Source: Gentiana macrophylla
Taxonomy: Eukaryota; Streptophyta; Magnoliopsida; Gentianales; Gentianaceae
NCBI GenBank assembly: GCA_026214975.1
Contig: CM047809.1
Location: forward strand, 129,691,470-129,755,469
Direction of reading: 5' to 3'
DNA: 64,000 nt
The notes below the pieces were generated by a model. The model ran no database searches. It worked only from the letters and a program-made list of their open reading frames with translations, and was not told the origin of the DNA. The position numbers were made by a program, and so were the translations under genes. Each line of letters opens with the position of its first letter. The first letter of the stretch is position 1. Of this stretch, positions 10,281 to 23,128 are shown one piece after another.

Positions 10281-13245
10281 ATAAATGAGAATTTAAGAAA
10301 AAGACTTAGCTCTGGAAACGGCTCTCAAGTAAAGGAAAAAGATCGGAGTAAAGTTCAGCACGTTGTGGAGAAGCAAGTGAAAACCTGTATAAGCAGACAA
10401 ACTCCACGAAACCATTAATAACACCATGTCTATGGAAGTTATTGAATAATGTGGCAGTAATGAGGTATAAAAACCTAAAAATAGTTTAAGCCACTTTATT
10501 TTATACAACCAATGACAAGGGAAACCAAAAAGAAAAATACTAAATAGAAAGAAAAATAAACAAGCAACTAAAGATGGTGGTCTTCATCTAAAAACCGGGT
10601 GGATAAGACAAAGATCAAAAAGCATAACCCCATGTGGGAAAACACGAGGTGGACTGTCTCACTATGTATTCAGTCCAGAAAAAAAGAGAAACTTGGTAAG
10701 GTATAACAGATTGAATGCGACCTCTTAGCTAAAGATAAAATCAAATACTTAACGCAGAAACTTCTCGCTTGCATTGGATATCAACAAATTAGGGAGATGT
10801 AGCTACTCCTCGAAATTACTAATAACCCAATGTATCACGTAAAAGTCATAACCGTCATCAACAAGGTCTGATCGGTGTGATAATTCAGAACAAAACTTAT
10901 CATCTAGAAATGCCGGAATAGACGGAAAAAATGTGAAATTTAAAACTTCCAGTAGAAAGATAAGTTGTACTTTGATTGAACCAAAAACCTTTAAAATCTA
11001 GCTAGGGTCAGAGCTACACTTACCCCAACTAGGATCATGAAAATCAAAATGATACAAGGTAATCATTAAGGCTTAGCAATATTTCAAATTCCGCAACACA
11101 AAGGTATTTTGTAAACAAAATGGAGGTTGAGAGTATGATGGGTTTAGAAAAAGATACACATAAGGTTGGGAAGAAAAGATAAAGGGTGGGTAAGAAATTG
11201 TGTTTTTGGGATTGAGAATTGTTTAAAGGAATGGGATTGGGTGGGAGAGTGAAACGGATGGAAAGAAAGAGAGGCGATGAAAGAATGGTTAGAAATGTGA
11301 ACTGTCAAAGGCGATTGGTGAGAGGATGGAAAAGTTTGAAGGTGAAAAAGTGTAAAGGGAAAGATAAGGATAATTGCAGAATGAATTGCGCACCACTTTG
11401 AATTTTCACTTGGATCACCATTCTAAAAGATTTTGGAAGTTGACCAAAATTGTTCTTGTTCGCACCAATCATTCTATGTTACATTTTCAATAATTCTCAA
11501 GCTCTCTTAATGCTTCCATCTTAAGATTGATTGCTAAATTTCTTTTCTTTAGCAATTTCTTGACTCTCCTACGGAACTCTATTTCGCGTGGCCTATATTG
11601 AGTAAAAAAGTTTTTGCACATCCTTAGCCCAATGGCCATCGGAACACGGCAAAATAAAAAACCTCAACATATGTCACGTTACTTTTATTTGACTCAAAGA
11701 AAACAAAATCTAAAATCCTAAAAAGAAATCCTAAGGGTTTTAAAGAAGTAGTTCGAGTATAAAGTCCTCATTTCGACTTTCCAGAAATTATCCTTATCGT
11801 TATCATTCTTGGATCGCTTGAGATATTGACCCTCGAGCACTATATGAGGTGGGCTCGTTGCTTTTGGCGGATTAATACCTTCCTTGGTTGTGAGACCTAG
11901 GAAGCGACATTTATCCATACCATTTATCCAAAGCTCTTACCTCGGCTCGTTTTAGGAATTAGTGAATTCTAAGAAACTCGGTTAAATTACGGTTTTGGCC
12001 TTGACAATAAGAAACAATGAATCAAAGTACTCCGAATAAGGTCGGTTATGTAGGCAAGCCTACGCCGTCTTATTCGTTGGAACATATGTGACAGTTCAGG
12101 CCAATCCGTCAAGATTAAGCCCCGTTTAGCCCGAAGGCTTATCGGCTATGCTAAGTCTTGTTGAACTGCTGTAAAGTACATCACACGTGGAGGGGAGTCG
12201 ATTGAGCCGAAGCTCGGTTGAACTCGCCCAGCCATGGTTAGACCATTTCCGAACCCATGTACTAAGAGTCTCCGATTTCTAAAATGTCACCCAAAGCGTA
12301 ATCTCGTTTCTGTTTAAGGTGGGTTCACCGAGAAGCCATCACCATAAAACAACGAAAGCAGAAGATGGTGTTCTCTCAAAACTCAACGTCTTATTTAGAT
12401 TGTGAATGCTTAAACTACACAATTTGTTGCTCCCATGGCCAGTAGAAGCAATCTCATGCATAGGACAAAGAGATTTTAACAGAACTACGAGGAACTCTTT
12501 ATTTCTTTGCTTCCTTTCAACGACTACATGTTTCCTTACACCTCTAGATGAGGCAGATTTGGGGCGTAACCTTCCACACTAATAAAATTAATCTTACAAA
12601 CCAACTTCGGGCTAAGATTCATTCTAAGGTTCATGTATAGGCCAACTTATGCTCAAAAAAACCAAAAGGTAGTAAAACACAAGCAAAAAAAAAGGTAGTA
12701 CCTTGCCTTCAACATTGTACCACGAAGAATTTAAGCCTATAAATTTTTTTTTCGGAGCCATCTTGGTGCTTTAATGGTATTGCCTCCATCGTTTTTCCCA
12801 TCGTAGATTCGTAGCTCCACATGTTTCTTTGGGTTATTTTCGGCGCCGCGAAAAATTATTGACTTGGATTATTGCTTCCCTGTTTTTCGCAAGCGGAAGA
12901 AAAACAAAGCGGACCGTGGATCGATTTTAACATGGTTTCCCATGCCGCCATTATCGAGACTACGGATTAAACATCTGAGGATAAGCAGACACGCGAAATT
13001 CCAGACTCGAAAAACACAAATCAGAAACCATGTAAACAGAACAAAACAAAAATAAATTCTCGGTCGACCGAATGAGGTCTCTCGGTCGACCGAATAAATT
13101 TTTTTTTTTAATTTATTTTTTTATTTATTTTTAAGAATCTGGAATTTTCAGACAGAGCAGACAACCAGAGAGACTCAAAAACAGACTCTAAAACAGAAAA
13201 CTCGACATGAATAAAAACTTATTTATATATAAAATTGACCGTTGG

Positions 13246-13264
13246 TTCCCCGGCAACGGCGCCA
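13246..13264 (-). other. Element B primer binding site (tRNA-Asp)
   Basis: Minus strand TGGCGCCGTTGCCGGGGAA, six bases inside the right LTR of B; exact tRNA-Asp complement. It establishes minus orientation. Confidence 0.92.
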
Positions 13265-13270
13265 AAAACT

Positions 13271-14574
13271 TGATGACGTGGTCAATCAGGTTACAAAATA
13301 CTTGACCACCATAAACCAATACTAGCAAGAGGACTAGGCCCATCGTAGTATAGCTATAGTGAATCAAGGTCGATCCCACAGGGAACCAATTGTGGATCAT
13401 CTTATATACAAACAATTAATTAAACATGTCAAGGACATAGAGGCGGTCTACGACCAACATAAGACAAGAAAGGTAAAGACACGACTCGACACAACGTAAT
13501 TAACCTCCCCAATTACGATCTTTTATCGTTTGGACCTAGATAATTTATATAATAAACTGAACTTATTAACTGTCAATCCGTTTGTATCTATCTTAGATTG
13601 GCTACGGGAGTCATCCTCTTTAACTTGATGTAGCACCGGTAGGTCACTAGATCACTGTGGTATTGTTACGTGACTTCTCCTTTTGGTGCCTCCATCTCAT
13701 ATAACTCACACGCTTACGACTCTAAGGATGCCGATATTAACCGTACACACCGTCCAGGCAACATTCCTATGGTTAGGCGTACTTCCTAAAGCGATCACTC
13801 AAGCCTCGTCCAACTAGCAATTACCAAGTTATAGTCTCATGCTAATCTACGACGTACGTATAATCAGGTGCATGCAATTCCCAAATATAAACCTACCTAG
13901 ATAACGCTGAACGTCCGTGAAGAGCAATTCATAAGCCTACCTAAGAGTTTTATATTGGTATTTCCTTTTTACACGTTTTAATTAAACTAAGCGAGTAACG
14001 TAGCCATAGCCATGCCTACTGAGATAATAAATTCTATTAAGTTAACCTAACCATAAAGACGTGGCTATTTAACGGATAAAACAGGGCTCGGTCGACCGAA
14101 TAGGTGGGCTCGGTCGACCAAGTGAACTCATTCGGTCACCCGAATCAATTTCGTCCCCAGATTACATCCCTGAACGTATCTCTCAGCGTTTCATCATACA
14201 CAACGGATTAAACAGTAATTCGTAAAGCAATTATATAAACTAACTTAGATACACATTAATTAAACAATGCAGATTCATGGATAGAAACTAAATATATGAC
14301 GTAGGTTATGGGATCCCCATAGACAAGGTATCGCCACATCCCTAACGTCATAGCCTAGATCTACATTATCTAGCTATGATTAACTAACTCAAACGATAAA
14401 GCATAATTGGGAGGGATTAATTACTTAAAAGAAAAGCAGAAAATAAAGGCTTACATAACTTTGAGCCCTTAAACTCGAAACCTTCAATCTAAGGTATGCT
14501 ACATTGTATCAAAATATCAAAGTAGAATTGTATGGAATTATTGAATGGAATTCTAAGGTATATGTTGGTGTGTT
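13271..14574 (-). repeat. Element B 5' LTR, part 1
   Basis: Begins TGATGACGTGG and matches 273-762 plus 6801-7610. Ends at the TSD GTGTT (14570-14574) of element D. Confidence 0.93.
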
Positions 14575-16019
14575 TGTTGTAGAAAACGGATTATAATAAA
14601 TAAAACGATCAAACAAGTTATAAAAATTTATAATCCGGTCGTGGCCTCAAGTGCAAGGTCGTAGCAAAATGGTGTAACCGGAGTCGATCACGGGGAATTG
14701 GGGTTGTATCGATTCAAGTTTTAGTTACAAATGTCACGAGTTTATACTAATTGCGAAACAATGAACAGTAAAAGCGAAAGTGAGCAGTCACGATGAACGA
14801 GTAAATTTCGGAAAAATAATAATCAACAACTAGGGTGAAGGCTTGAACAATTATCCAAATGCAGTGATATAAAGGCAAGCAAACACGGTTCCACGAATCA
14901 AACAAATACCGGTTTCAAACTATTAATCAAATGATTCTATCCCAAGGTTACGATTATTACACCTAACCGAATGCCCAAATCTCTAATTGCTTAGATGATT
15001 TTATTCACAATCTTTTATCAAAAATTGATCCTTTAACGTTCTTAGGTGGGGATATTTATCAATATCCAAAAATCTAAACCGTTTAAACCACAACTTTCGT
15101 TATAATTTGGCTTAAAAGATTCAAACTTTTGTATAGTGACCTAGGGTTCCATTAATCGTCATCAACGGATTGTCGGATCATACAAATAATCTATCGATCG
15201 AAATGTAAAAACGATATGAAAACGATACAAAAGTTCTACCTTTTTTTTGATAGAAATCAATCAATACAATAATCTGAAACCAAAATCCGTTTGAAACACT
15301 TCCCCTAGTTTGCTTGATGAAGGAATTAGCTCCTCATTGTTGAGAAATTTACACCCTAATTGTGTTTTTGGAATGAAAATATAAAAAAAAAAAAAAGGAA
15401 AAAGTCAATTTATTCTCTCATGTATTTATGGCTCTGTAAAAAATTGTATGCCTAGGGTTGATTATGCGCATATATATATATAAGAAGTAATAAAGAGGCG
15501 GTGTTGAACAAATCCTTTTAAATGGAGTAATTTGTTGAGCATTTGGTTTGCTTCTTGAAGGCTGCTCACAAACTTCTAAAATTCATATCTTGAGTTGTAG
15601 ACCTCCAAAAATTATGATCCGAACGTCATAATTAAGCTCTCGGAAAACTCTACAACTTTCATTAAGGACTCTTCTTCAGAAAACGCCTTTTTGACTAGCC
15701 CGTCGTATTACGAGTCGTTTACGGGATTTTCCAAAGCTTTATTTCATCTCTTGATCATTGTTTAAGCTCATTCCATCACTTCACATGACGTATTTAGGTA
15801 CCTACAATCACGATAAAGATGTGCAAAAATGTAATATCGCAAATACAACGATATTTATCGATAAAGTCACATAATTAGCTCGGTTTTGCATTTAAACGCT
15901 TTCCAAACACATGTGCTCAATATTTCCGTTTAAACCTTTATTTTACTATAAATAGTAATAAAATACTTGAGAAGTTGTTATAAAATAAAGCGTTAAAACC
16001 ACAAAATTCACCTTTAACA
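14575..16019 (-). repeat. Element D 3' LTR
   Basis: 1445 bp. Carries the minus-strand motif ATGAAAGTTGTAGA-like (AATGAAAGTTGTAG, 15650-15663) and a run of alternating TA near 15470 that may include the TATA box. Confidence 0.92.
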
Positions 16020-16052
16020 ACTCCCCACACTTAAGCCTTGCTCGTCGAGCAA
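16020..16052 (-). other. Element D polypurine tract and proximal hairpin
   Basis: Minus strand: TTGCTCGACGAGCAA (16038-16052), GGCTTAAGTGTGGGGAGT, then the LTR. The stem is the same as in C, with a shortened loop. Confidence 0.78.
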
Positions 16053-17103
16053 AACAAAACAAAACCTAGCTCGGAATTAAAGAAACAGTGGGTACCAAAT
16101 ATAGTGCATAGTAACTAAGTAGAAATTCACCCAAGTGTTTGTGTGCAAGGGCCATATCAAACTTCCACTAGATCCCAACTTGAATTGAATTCAAGCAAAA
16201 CTAGCTAGTATCACACTTAAGTTAAGCATAGATGACGCTCAGATGTGCACGCGAAAAGATAATAGAAAGTAATCAAACCATTTCTGACATACTTAGAGGA
16301 TGATTCCTACAACATATCATAAGAGTTTATACTGGGTATAAAATCATCATTGGCCAAGTCTTGAATTTTTTTTTTTCGAGTTATTATACATTTTTTTTTC
16401 AAATTCACTTTTTAACACACATCAAAAATGAGCTCTTGCCCGTCATAGTAGAATAGGACATTTTGAGATATGCCCTAACTACCCAAATCATAAGGCAGCT
16501 TTTCTGACTGTCGTGAGCTATTGGTCGTCATAGTGGTATAGGACGTTCGTGATACGCCCTACTTCACTCAAATCATAAACTAGCTTCCGACACACACATT
16601 TATTATTAATTAGCATTACTTATACGAGATTTACGGGTTGTGATTTGGTTCTAAGCCATGAGCTATACAAACCTCCCGAGCATAATGCCTCAAGTAATGA
16701 ATTATTTATTATTACTACTTCAAGACTTTGGCAATGACTTACTTATCACATTCAAACTCTATGATATTCACAATATGTCATACTTCGAATTTAAATCCAA
16801 ACTATTACGAAATATAGCACTGAGCACATAGTATAAGCTAATCAAGGAGTGCTTAACCTATATGGATCTAACTTTTTTTTTTAAAAAATTAGCTCGTCAT
16901 CTGATAAGGCACGTGAAATAAGGGTCAGGTGAACCTCTAACTCATCTAGCATACACAATATAAAGCATCCATTAAGTTTAGACATCGAACATAGGCATGT
17001 AGTTGTTCACTCGGGATAAAACAAAATTTTCAACTTTTTGTGCATTTTGCATTGAACTTATCATGATATGAGCGAAGGCGAGGTATATAGTACACACTTT
17101 ATC
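16053..17103 (-). other. Element D 3' non-coding module (homologous to C)
   Basis: Lies between the two hairpin/polypurine modules and aligns with C 4143-5208. The paired repeats with TCCTAT...CTATGA...AGCTCA are at about 16430-16590. No coding potential seen. Confidence 0.7.
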
Positions 17104-17143
17104 TCCTCCCCACACTTAAAACACAACATGTCCTCAAGTTGTG
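17104..17143 (-). other. Element D distal hairpin plus second polypurine tract
   Basis: Minus strand: stem CACAACT pairing with TGTTGTG around the loop TGAGGACA (17122-17143, one bulged position), then TTTTAAGTGTGGGGAGG (17104-17120). Spacing to the proximal copy is 1.08 kb. Confidence 0.75.
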
Positions 17144-17749
17144 CAGAGATAAAGTAAAGTAAAGTACTTATTTGATTTATAAAGGTCGGATCGTTGAGCA
17201 GTAATTTGCGACATGAAAAAGGCAACGATCCCCGTATGTAGAAGGCTTGTATCGCCTAAATAGCTTAAAGTAACTGCATTACTTGATAGACACACCAAAA
17301 TATTTGGGGAAATCGGGAAGCATGCGAGATAGTTGTAGTAGAAAGGAGAACACACGGTGCATAGTATAAACATGTAATTAACAAGGATGCATAGATGAAA
17401 GGATGAAACGAGGAAATACAGAACATCTATGTAATAAGATAGTGCTATATAAGCGCAAATGAAAATATCCACATCAACTAATGTTTAATCAAAGAACAAC
17501 GGCTTTATTCAAAGAAAAGCGGGCGTTCGACTTAAGCAAACATGCAAACCAAACACTAACTAGAAGCAAACACTAACTAACTACTAACTAGTAGAGCGGG
17601 GACCAATCTATCAAGCGTATGAGACGGCGAAAGCACGTCGATGGCGAGAGCAGGTCGTAGTCATCTTGTAAGTTCCAATCTTCTCCACTAGCTCTATCCC
17701 CGAACATGCTCATCCTCGAGTACCAAGATGAGATCGGCTAGAAAGCGGG
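17144..17749 (-). other. Element D 3' spacer without recognised gene
   Basis: A minus-strand frame at 17134-17472 is hydrophobic and Tyr/Cys-rich but overlaps the hairpin module, and I see no family resemblance. Nothing else supported. Confidence 0.5.
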
Positions 17750-18028
17750 TCATTGAGGATCGTGAATGGCCTCTAAGTCATCTTCGATTTCTTCAATGGT
17801 CCACTCTCCATCTCCACCAGAGAGAGATGGTGGCACGACGATAACAAAAGTGAAAGTCCGGACTCGGGTGAGAATATCGATATCCGCATCAAAGACTCGC
17901 AAGCCACCCGGACCATCATCCAAGGAAATGGCGTGGATCCGACTGACAAACTCGAACTCGGGCACGGTCATCCCAAAGAACTCGTGTGTAGGGACTCCAT
18001 AGGGATAACGATCGTCATCATCAGCCAT
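17750..18028 (-). CDS. Small acidic ORF downstream of Athila pol, unknown function
   Basis: 92 residues from ATG 18028 (a GTG seven codons upstream is also in frame). It begins MADDDDRYPYGVPTHEFFG, is strongly acidic and ends EEIEDDLEAIHDPQ. The middle stretch TFTFVIVVPPSLSGGDGEW is hydrophobic but too short for a confident membrane helix. It lies ~170 bp after the last pol-like frame, where Athila elements carry an env-like or extra ORF. I do not recognise the sequence. It could be a surviving piece of that ORF or chance. That it stays open while the rest of D is broken is suggestive. Confidence 0.4.
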   Translation of the reverse strand: MADDDDRYPYGVPTHEFFGMTVPEFEFVSRIHAISLDDGPGGLRVFDADIDILTRVRTFTFVIVVPPSLSGGDGEWTIEEIEDDLEAIHDPQ

Positions 18029-18200
18029 CTCAGTAGTCAACTGAAGCACAGAAATGGACCACGCTCATCAGAAGCTAGAAAGAAAAACGGAAAACAACCA
18101 AACAAAACAAACGAGAAGAAAAGAAAAAGGAAAAGGATATCTAGGGTGCCTCCTAGTAGCGCTTCCAGTTATTGTCGGCAGCTCGACAACCATTGTAAGT

Positions 18201-19482
18201 TCAACCCGGATCGGGCCACTTGACGTTTCGGCCAGTCATTGTATCAAAAGAGCTCTTGTCAGCAATGTAACCACGAAAACAACCATGCATGCAGGGCATC
18301 CTGCTCTTCAAACTCTCCCAGGCTCCTTTAATCTTCCTAGCCGTTGATTTCCTCCTCCTTCCCTTCCTCTTCGGATGCATTTCCTTCCAATCACGCTCCA
18401 TATCCCAACTTCCAGCGAAGACTTTGGTGGTGATTCGATAACGGCCTCGGTGAATAAACCGTGCAAACTCTTTAAAGTCATCGACTTCAGGATTCACACA
18501 CTCAAATATGTCGAGGAACCGAACAATCAAAGGTGCCTCCTTTGGTAGACCAATGTAATGTTTGCACCTTTGACCATTTACCTTAAGCGGTCGATCACCA
18601 ATTCCTTTTAGCTCCAACACTCCGCTTGGAAAGACTTGCAAAATCTCGAGCGGGCCGGACCACGTGTCCGTAGCTTTCGAAGCAGATGTAACCTGGAATT
18701 GTATAGCAAGACTTGCTCTCCCGCATGGAACTCTCTTTGCTTAATTTTCTTATCATGGAGCAGCTTCATTCTGTCCTTACTCACTCGGGCGCTCTCGTAG
18801 GCCTGGAGCCTGAACTCATCTAGCTCATGCATCTGCTGAAGTCTGTGCTCACCACAAGCTTTGGAATCAAAGTTCAAAAACTTCGTCGCCCAATAAGCTT
18901 TATGCTCAAGTTCGACCGGCAAATGACATGGCTTTCCATAAACCATTTGATACGGAGATGTACCCATAGGTGTCTTGTAAGCTGTCCTGTAAGCCCACAG
19001 TACATCATCCAATTTGGACTCCAATCCGTCCGATGTGTTAACCGCTTTTTCTAAGATCTTCTTGAGGCTCGTTACTACGCTCCACGACCACTTGTCATAG
19101 GATGGTACGTGTGTACTGCTTTTATGCCGAACACCATATTTCTCTAATACTTTGTCCGGTGGTCGATTACAAAAGTCGTCCCCCGTCGCCGATTAAGGCT
19201 CTCGGGCAACCAAACCTCACAAAAATGTTTTCTTTAAGAATTTCATGACCGTTTTATGGTCATTGTGAGGTGGCGATAGCCTCCACCCATTTAGACACAT
19301 AGTCTACACAGACTAGGATGTATCTATTCCCGCATGAGGATGGGAAGGGACCCATAAAGTCAATCCCCCAGACATCGAACACCTCACACTCTAAAATGGG
19401 TTTTAACGGCATATCATATCTCCTTGTCAAAGCACCGGTTCTTTGGCACCTATCACAGCCTTTACAAAAGGCTTCAGTATCC
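18201..19482 (-). pseudogene. int: Element D integrase and pol C-terminus (broken)
   Basis: The frame at 18608-19024 holds the end of the Athila integrase: [40 protein letters not shown], then WATKFLNFD. The next frame (18201-18641) continues with [20 protein letters not shown] and GQRCKHYIG, the usual pol end. It then runs into a basic segment (KRKGRRRKSTARK) that I do not recognise. The catalytic core between 19024 and 19482 is frameshifted, though fragments such as the region specifying [16 protein letters not shown] residues can be traced around 19290-19310. Integration activity must be lost. Confidence 0.82.
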
Positions 19483-20209
19483 TTAAAAATCGAGGGCCAG
19501 TAAAAGCAGATTGGAATATCTTATAGCGGTCTTCAGGGGACCAAAGTGGCGCTTGATGGGACCACTATGACATTGTTCAATTATGTCCCGTTGCTCAGAT
19601 TCAGGGACACACCGGCGAAGCAACCCATCTTTACAGAGTTTAAAAAGATACGGTTCTTCCCAGACATAATACTTGAGATCAGAGAAGAATTTCTTCTTCT
19701 CCTGATACGAAAACTTGGGATTCAGATATTGGGAATGGAGGTAATTAACGATTGAAGAATACCACGGAGGATCAGACGTGCAACTATTCACAGACATAAC
19801 ACTCTCAAAGGGGCAATATAAATCGATGTCTTGTGGATTTTCCTCTACTACGGGCAAAGCACTCTTGATATGTGGTGCCTCTCTTGTGTTTTCACTACCC
19901 TTGATATCTTTAATATGAACATCAAACTCCTGCAGGGTAAGAATCCAACGCAGTAGTCTCGGTTTTGCATCCTTTTTATTCATCAAATAGCGCAGAGCTG
20001 CGTGATCGGTCCAGACAATCACCTTGGCACCCAGTAAATAACTTCGGAACTTGTCCATAGAAAAGACAACAGCTAAAAGTTCCTTTTCCGTGGTAGTGTA
20101 GTTTGCTTGTGCGGATTAGGGTATGGCTTGCATAGTAGATAGGTTGGAATTTACCATTAAGTCTTTGCCCCAAAACCGCACCAACGGCGTAGTTGGAAGC
20201 ATCACACAT
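19483..20209 (-). pseudogene. pol: Element D RNase H and integrase zinc finger (broken)
   Basis: Two overlapping frames. The first (19976-20209) starts MCDASNYAVGAVLGQRLNGK, the RNase H beginning. The second (19483-20058) has [20 protein letters not shown] and [20 protein letters not shown], then the linker and the integrase zinc-finger part ([30 protein letters not shown]). The overlap marks a frameshift around 19980-20060. The order and sequence agree with Athila-type pol. Confidence 0.85.
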
Positions 20210-20259
20210 TAATTCGAATGGTAAGTTCCAATCCGGAGAGATCAGAATCGGAGCGGAGA

Positions 20260-21249
20260 TCAGGCGATGTTTAAGCTCTTTGAAGGCACACTTGCAATCA
20301 TTGTCGAAGTTGAAAACAACGTCCTCTTTAAGTAGAGTTGATAGAGGTTTTGAGATCTTGGAGAAATCTTGAATGAATCTCTATAGAAGCCAGCGTGACC
20401 AAGAAAACTCCTCACTTCTTTCACGTTCTTAGGGTAGTTCATCTTTTCTATGGCCTCTATTTTGGCCCTATCAACTTCTATGCCCTTAGCTGAAATTTTA
20501 TGGCCAAGAACAATCCCTTCATCCACCATAAGGTGGCATTTTTCCCAATTGAGGATTAGGTTCTTCTCCACACATCTCATTAAGCACCTTGTCCAGATTA
20601 GCAAGACAATCATCGAGCGAGTTACCAAACACCGAGAAGTCGTCCATAAAGACCTCCATGCATTTCTCAATTAGCCGTCCAAAATTGCTAACATGCATCT
20701 TTGAAAAGTGGCCGGAGCATTACAGAGGCGAGCGGCATTCGCCTATAAGCGAAAGTACCATACAGGCGGTGAAGGTCGTCTTTTTCACGATCAGCGGGGT
20801 TTATAGGGATCGGAAGTACCCGGAGTATCCGTCCGAAGCGATAAAAGGGTGTCACGCGCCAAGCGCTCGAGCATTTGGTCAATGAAGGGGAGAGGAAGTG
20901 GTCCTTCATGGTTACTTCGTTCGATTTCTATAGTCGATACACACACGGTAACGGTGACTAATCTCAACGCGACTTCTTCTCCCTTGTCATTTTTTCACAT
21001 GGTGATACCACCTTCTTCTTAGGGACCACTGCGTGGGGACACCCAATCACTGTCAGCTATTGCATATATGATCCCCATATCAAGCAACTTGATGATTTCT
21101 TTCTTCACCACCTCCTGCATGTGGGGATTTAACCGTCTTTGAGGTTGTCTAATATGCTTGGCTCCTTCTTCGATTTTTATCTTGTGCATACAGACGTCAG
21201 GAGATATACCTCTGATATCTCCTACCACCGCGACCAAAAGCTTTCTCAT
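20260..21249 (-). pseudogene. pol: Element D reverse transcriptase (broken)
   Basis: The RT start is at 21249-21019 (KHIRQPQRRLNPHMQEVVKK, then EIIKLLDMGIIYAIADSDWV). The palm motif FMDDFSVFG is encoded at about 20630-20650, with both Asp residues kept. LNWEKCHLMVDEGIVLGHKI and VRSFLGHAGFYR follow in the 20260-20670 frame. At least three frameshifts or stops separate these pieces, and the segment with the DYR...DLSGYNQ blocks (about 20700-21000) is heavily scrambled. Confidence 0.87.
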
Positions 21250-22560
21250 TTCTTTTCAAGACGGCCAACAACTTCGCTTCTTCTTCCTCTGTCAGCTTAG
21301 CGGAAACAATTAACGGAAGCCGATCACCCTCTCTCAGGAAAACATACTTTAAATGTTTCGGTAACGGTTTTAACTCGAGGTCAATCGGAGGGTCTTCCAA
21401 ACTAGACTTTAAAACTTTACTTTGCAAATTATTAGAGGAGAGCAACATAGCTTCTAATAAATCTACTTCCTCTGAAGGCGAAAGGTTCTTACTCACTACA
21501 ACTTCATCTTCAGTCTCAGCTCCAAGCTCATTCAAATCTATCCTACCATATTGGTTCAGATTATCGATCAAGCGTTCGTATTCAGAATCTACTGCAAGGA
21601 CTTGCTCTTCTAGAAAATCACTGAAATCATCAAATGATTCCTCGATAGAGTAGCTGGTTGGACATTCAGAAGGTCTTTTGATAGCTTTAGATAGACTATA
21701 GCTCACTTCTTCATTTCCAACACGCAAAGTTACTTTAGCACCGTCATCACAATCAATGAGGGCTCTAGCGATGAGAGCGAAAAGGTCGCCCAAGAATCGA
21801 GGGTGTATTGGGTTGTTGGATGTCTAAGACATACCAATCCACGGGAAAGGTAAATCGATCGACTGAACCAACAAATCCTTTAAAATCCTCGTCGCTTTCT
21901 TGGATGATGCATGCTCATGACTGAATACTCATAGTGGTAGGTTCCAAAAGATGGTCTAATTGGAGTGTTGACACACATATAAAGGCATAAGACTAATTGA
22001 AGCTCCTAAATCATATAAGGAATTAGGGAAAATGAGACCTCCAATTTGCAAAGTAAGGGCGAATCGCCGGGATCATCTTTCTTAATCGGTAACTCTTCAT
22101 AACTCATCATTGAACAATCTTCACTTTGGTTACCTTTTCCATACTCTCCAACTTCTTTTTAGATGAGACTACATCCTTTATGAATTTGGTGTATTTGGGC
22201 ATCTCAACCAACACATCAGATAAAGGTAGATTAACTTGAGTGTTTTTTCAGAAGGTTGAGTACCTTCTCGTACTTCTTGTCCTCGCATAAAGGGATGTTT
22301 TTCTTCCTTGGTGGAAATGGAAGTTTCTTCAATTCTTCTTCAGAAAAAACTTTCTTAGAAGAGGCACTAATGACTTTATCTTCTAAATCCTTCCATCTCA
22401 CCGTCTTCTTACTTGTCAATGGATCCTCCTCCTGACTCACTTCTTCAGATTTCTCAGTCGTCTGGTCAGCCACCCGAATTCTTTCTTCGATTTCTATCTC
22501 ATCTTCCTTTTTTTCTTCACCCAAATTGGGGGATTGGGTCTTCTCAACTTCCCCTCCCAC
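21197..22560 (-). pseudogene. pro: Element D gag-pro linker and protease (broken)
   Basis: The upstream frame (22231-22560) is a charged linker ending LPFPPRKKNIPLCEDKKYEK. The protease motif in its Athila form, DLGASISLMPLYV, is on the minus strand at about 21975-22012. The downstream frame (21197-21793) begins with ARALIDCDDGAKVTLRVGNE, typical of the segment between protease and RT in Athila. It continues as an acidic linker to SAKLTEEEEAKLLAVLKRNE. Frames are interrupted between 21794 and 22230. Confidence 0.8.
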
Positions 22561-23128
22561 CGAATCAGTGGTAGGAGGGTCTACTCGTTTCCCTGGTTCT
22601 GGTTGAATGCAGGATTTCCTTGAAGTTGAGTGCCGGATCTTAAATTCATGGCACTAGTTTCCTCCCTACCATAAGGGGTGGTTGGTGTCAGATCAGTACA
22701 CCGGTTTGGGTTCAAATCAGCTTGGCCCACTTGGCTGCCTTTGGATTTCTTTCTCGTGGAAATCAGGCGGATGACCTCGAGGTCGTGAAGCTATTTGCTC
22801 ACCTAAGCTGTCCCAACTGCCTCTCCAGATTTTTAATAGTTTTTTGTTGCTCCTCAAAATCAGATCTGGTAGGAGCATCATTGGACCCAGATGGCCCTTG
22901 ATGATTTTGAAATCCGGGAGGATGTTGATTAGACCGGTTTTGATAAGGAGAATTAGTGTTGGCAGGCCATGCCTGATTGAACCTCTGTTGAGAATTCGAA
23001 CTCTGATTCGGGTTTTGAGAGTAATTTCGATTGGAATTTTGATAGTTCGAGTTGGAATTTTGATTACGATTATAACCGAGTTTTGATTAAAATTTCGGGT
23101 TTGGTTATAACCACGATTACGAAAGTTA

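Larger units (their letters stand above)
8159..13245 (-). other. Element B internal region, apparently non-coding
   Basis: Apart from the LINE at 9109-10280 and the distal hairpin, I see no recognisable domain. Frames are short and show no Gag, protease, RT or integrase motif. The 11050-11400 stretch is purine-rich. Two CGGTCGACCG palindromes occur at about 13060-13095, close to the primer site. This is the organisation of a large derivative without coding capacity. Confidence 0.7.

Noticed and set aside
17134..17472. Hydrophobic 112-codon minus-strand frame in D as env-like protein
   Set aside because: It overlaps the distal hairpin/polypurine module and has no recognisable signal or family; probably chance in AT-rich DNA.
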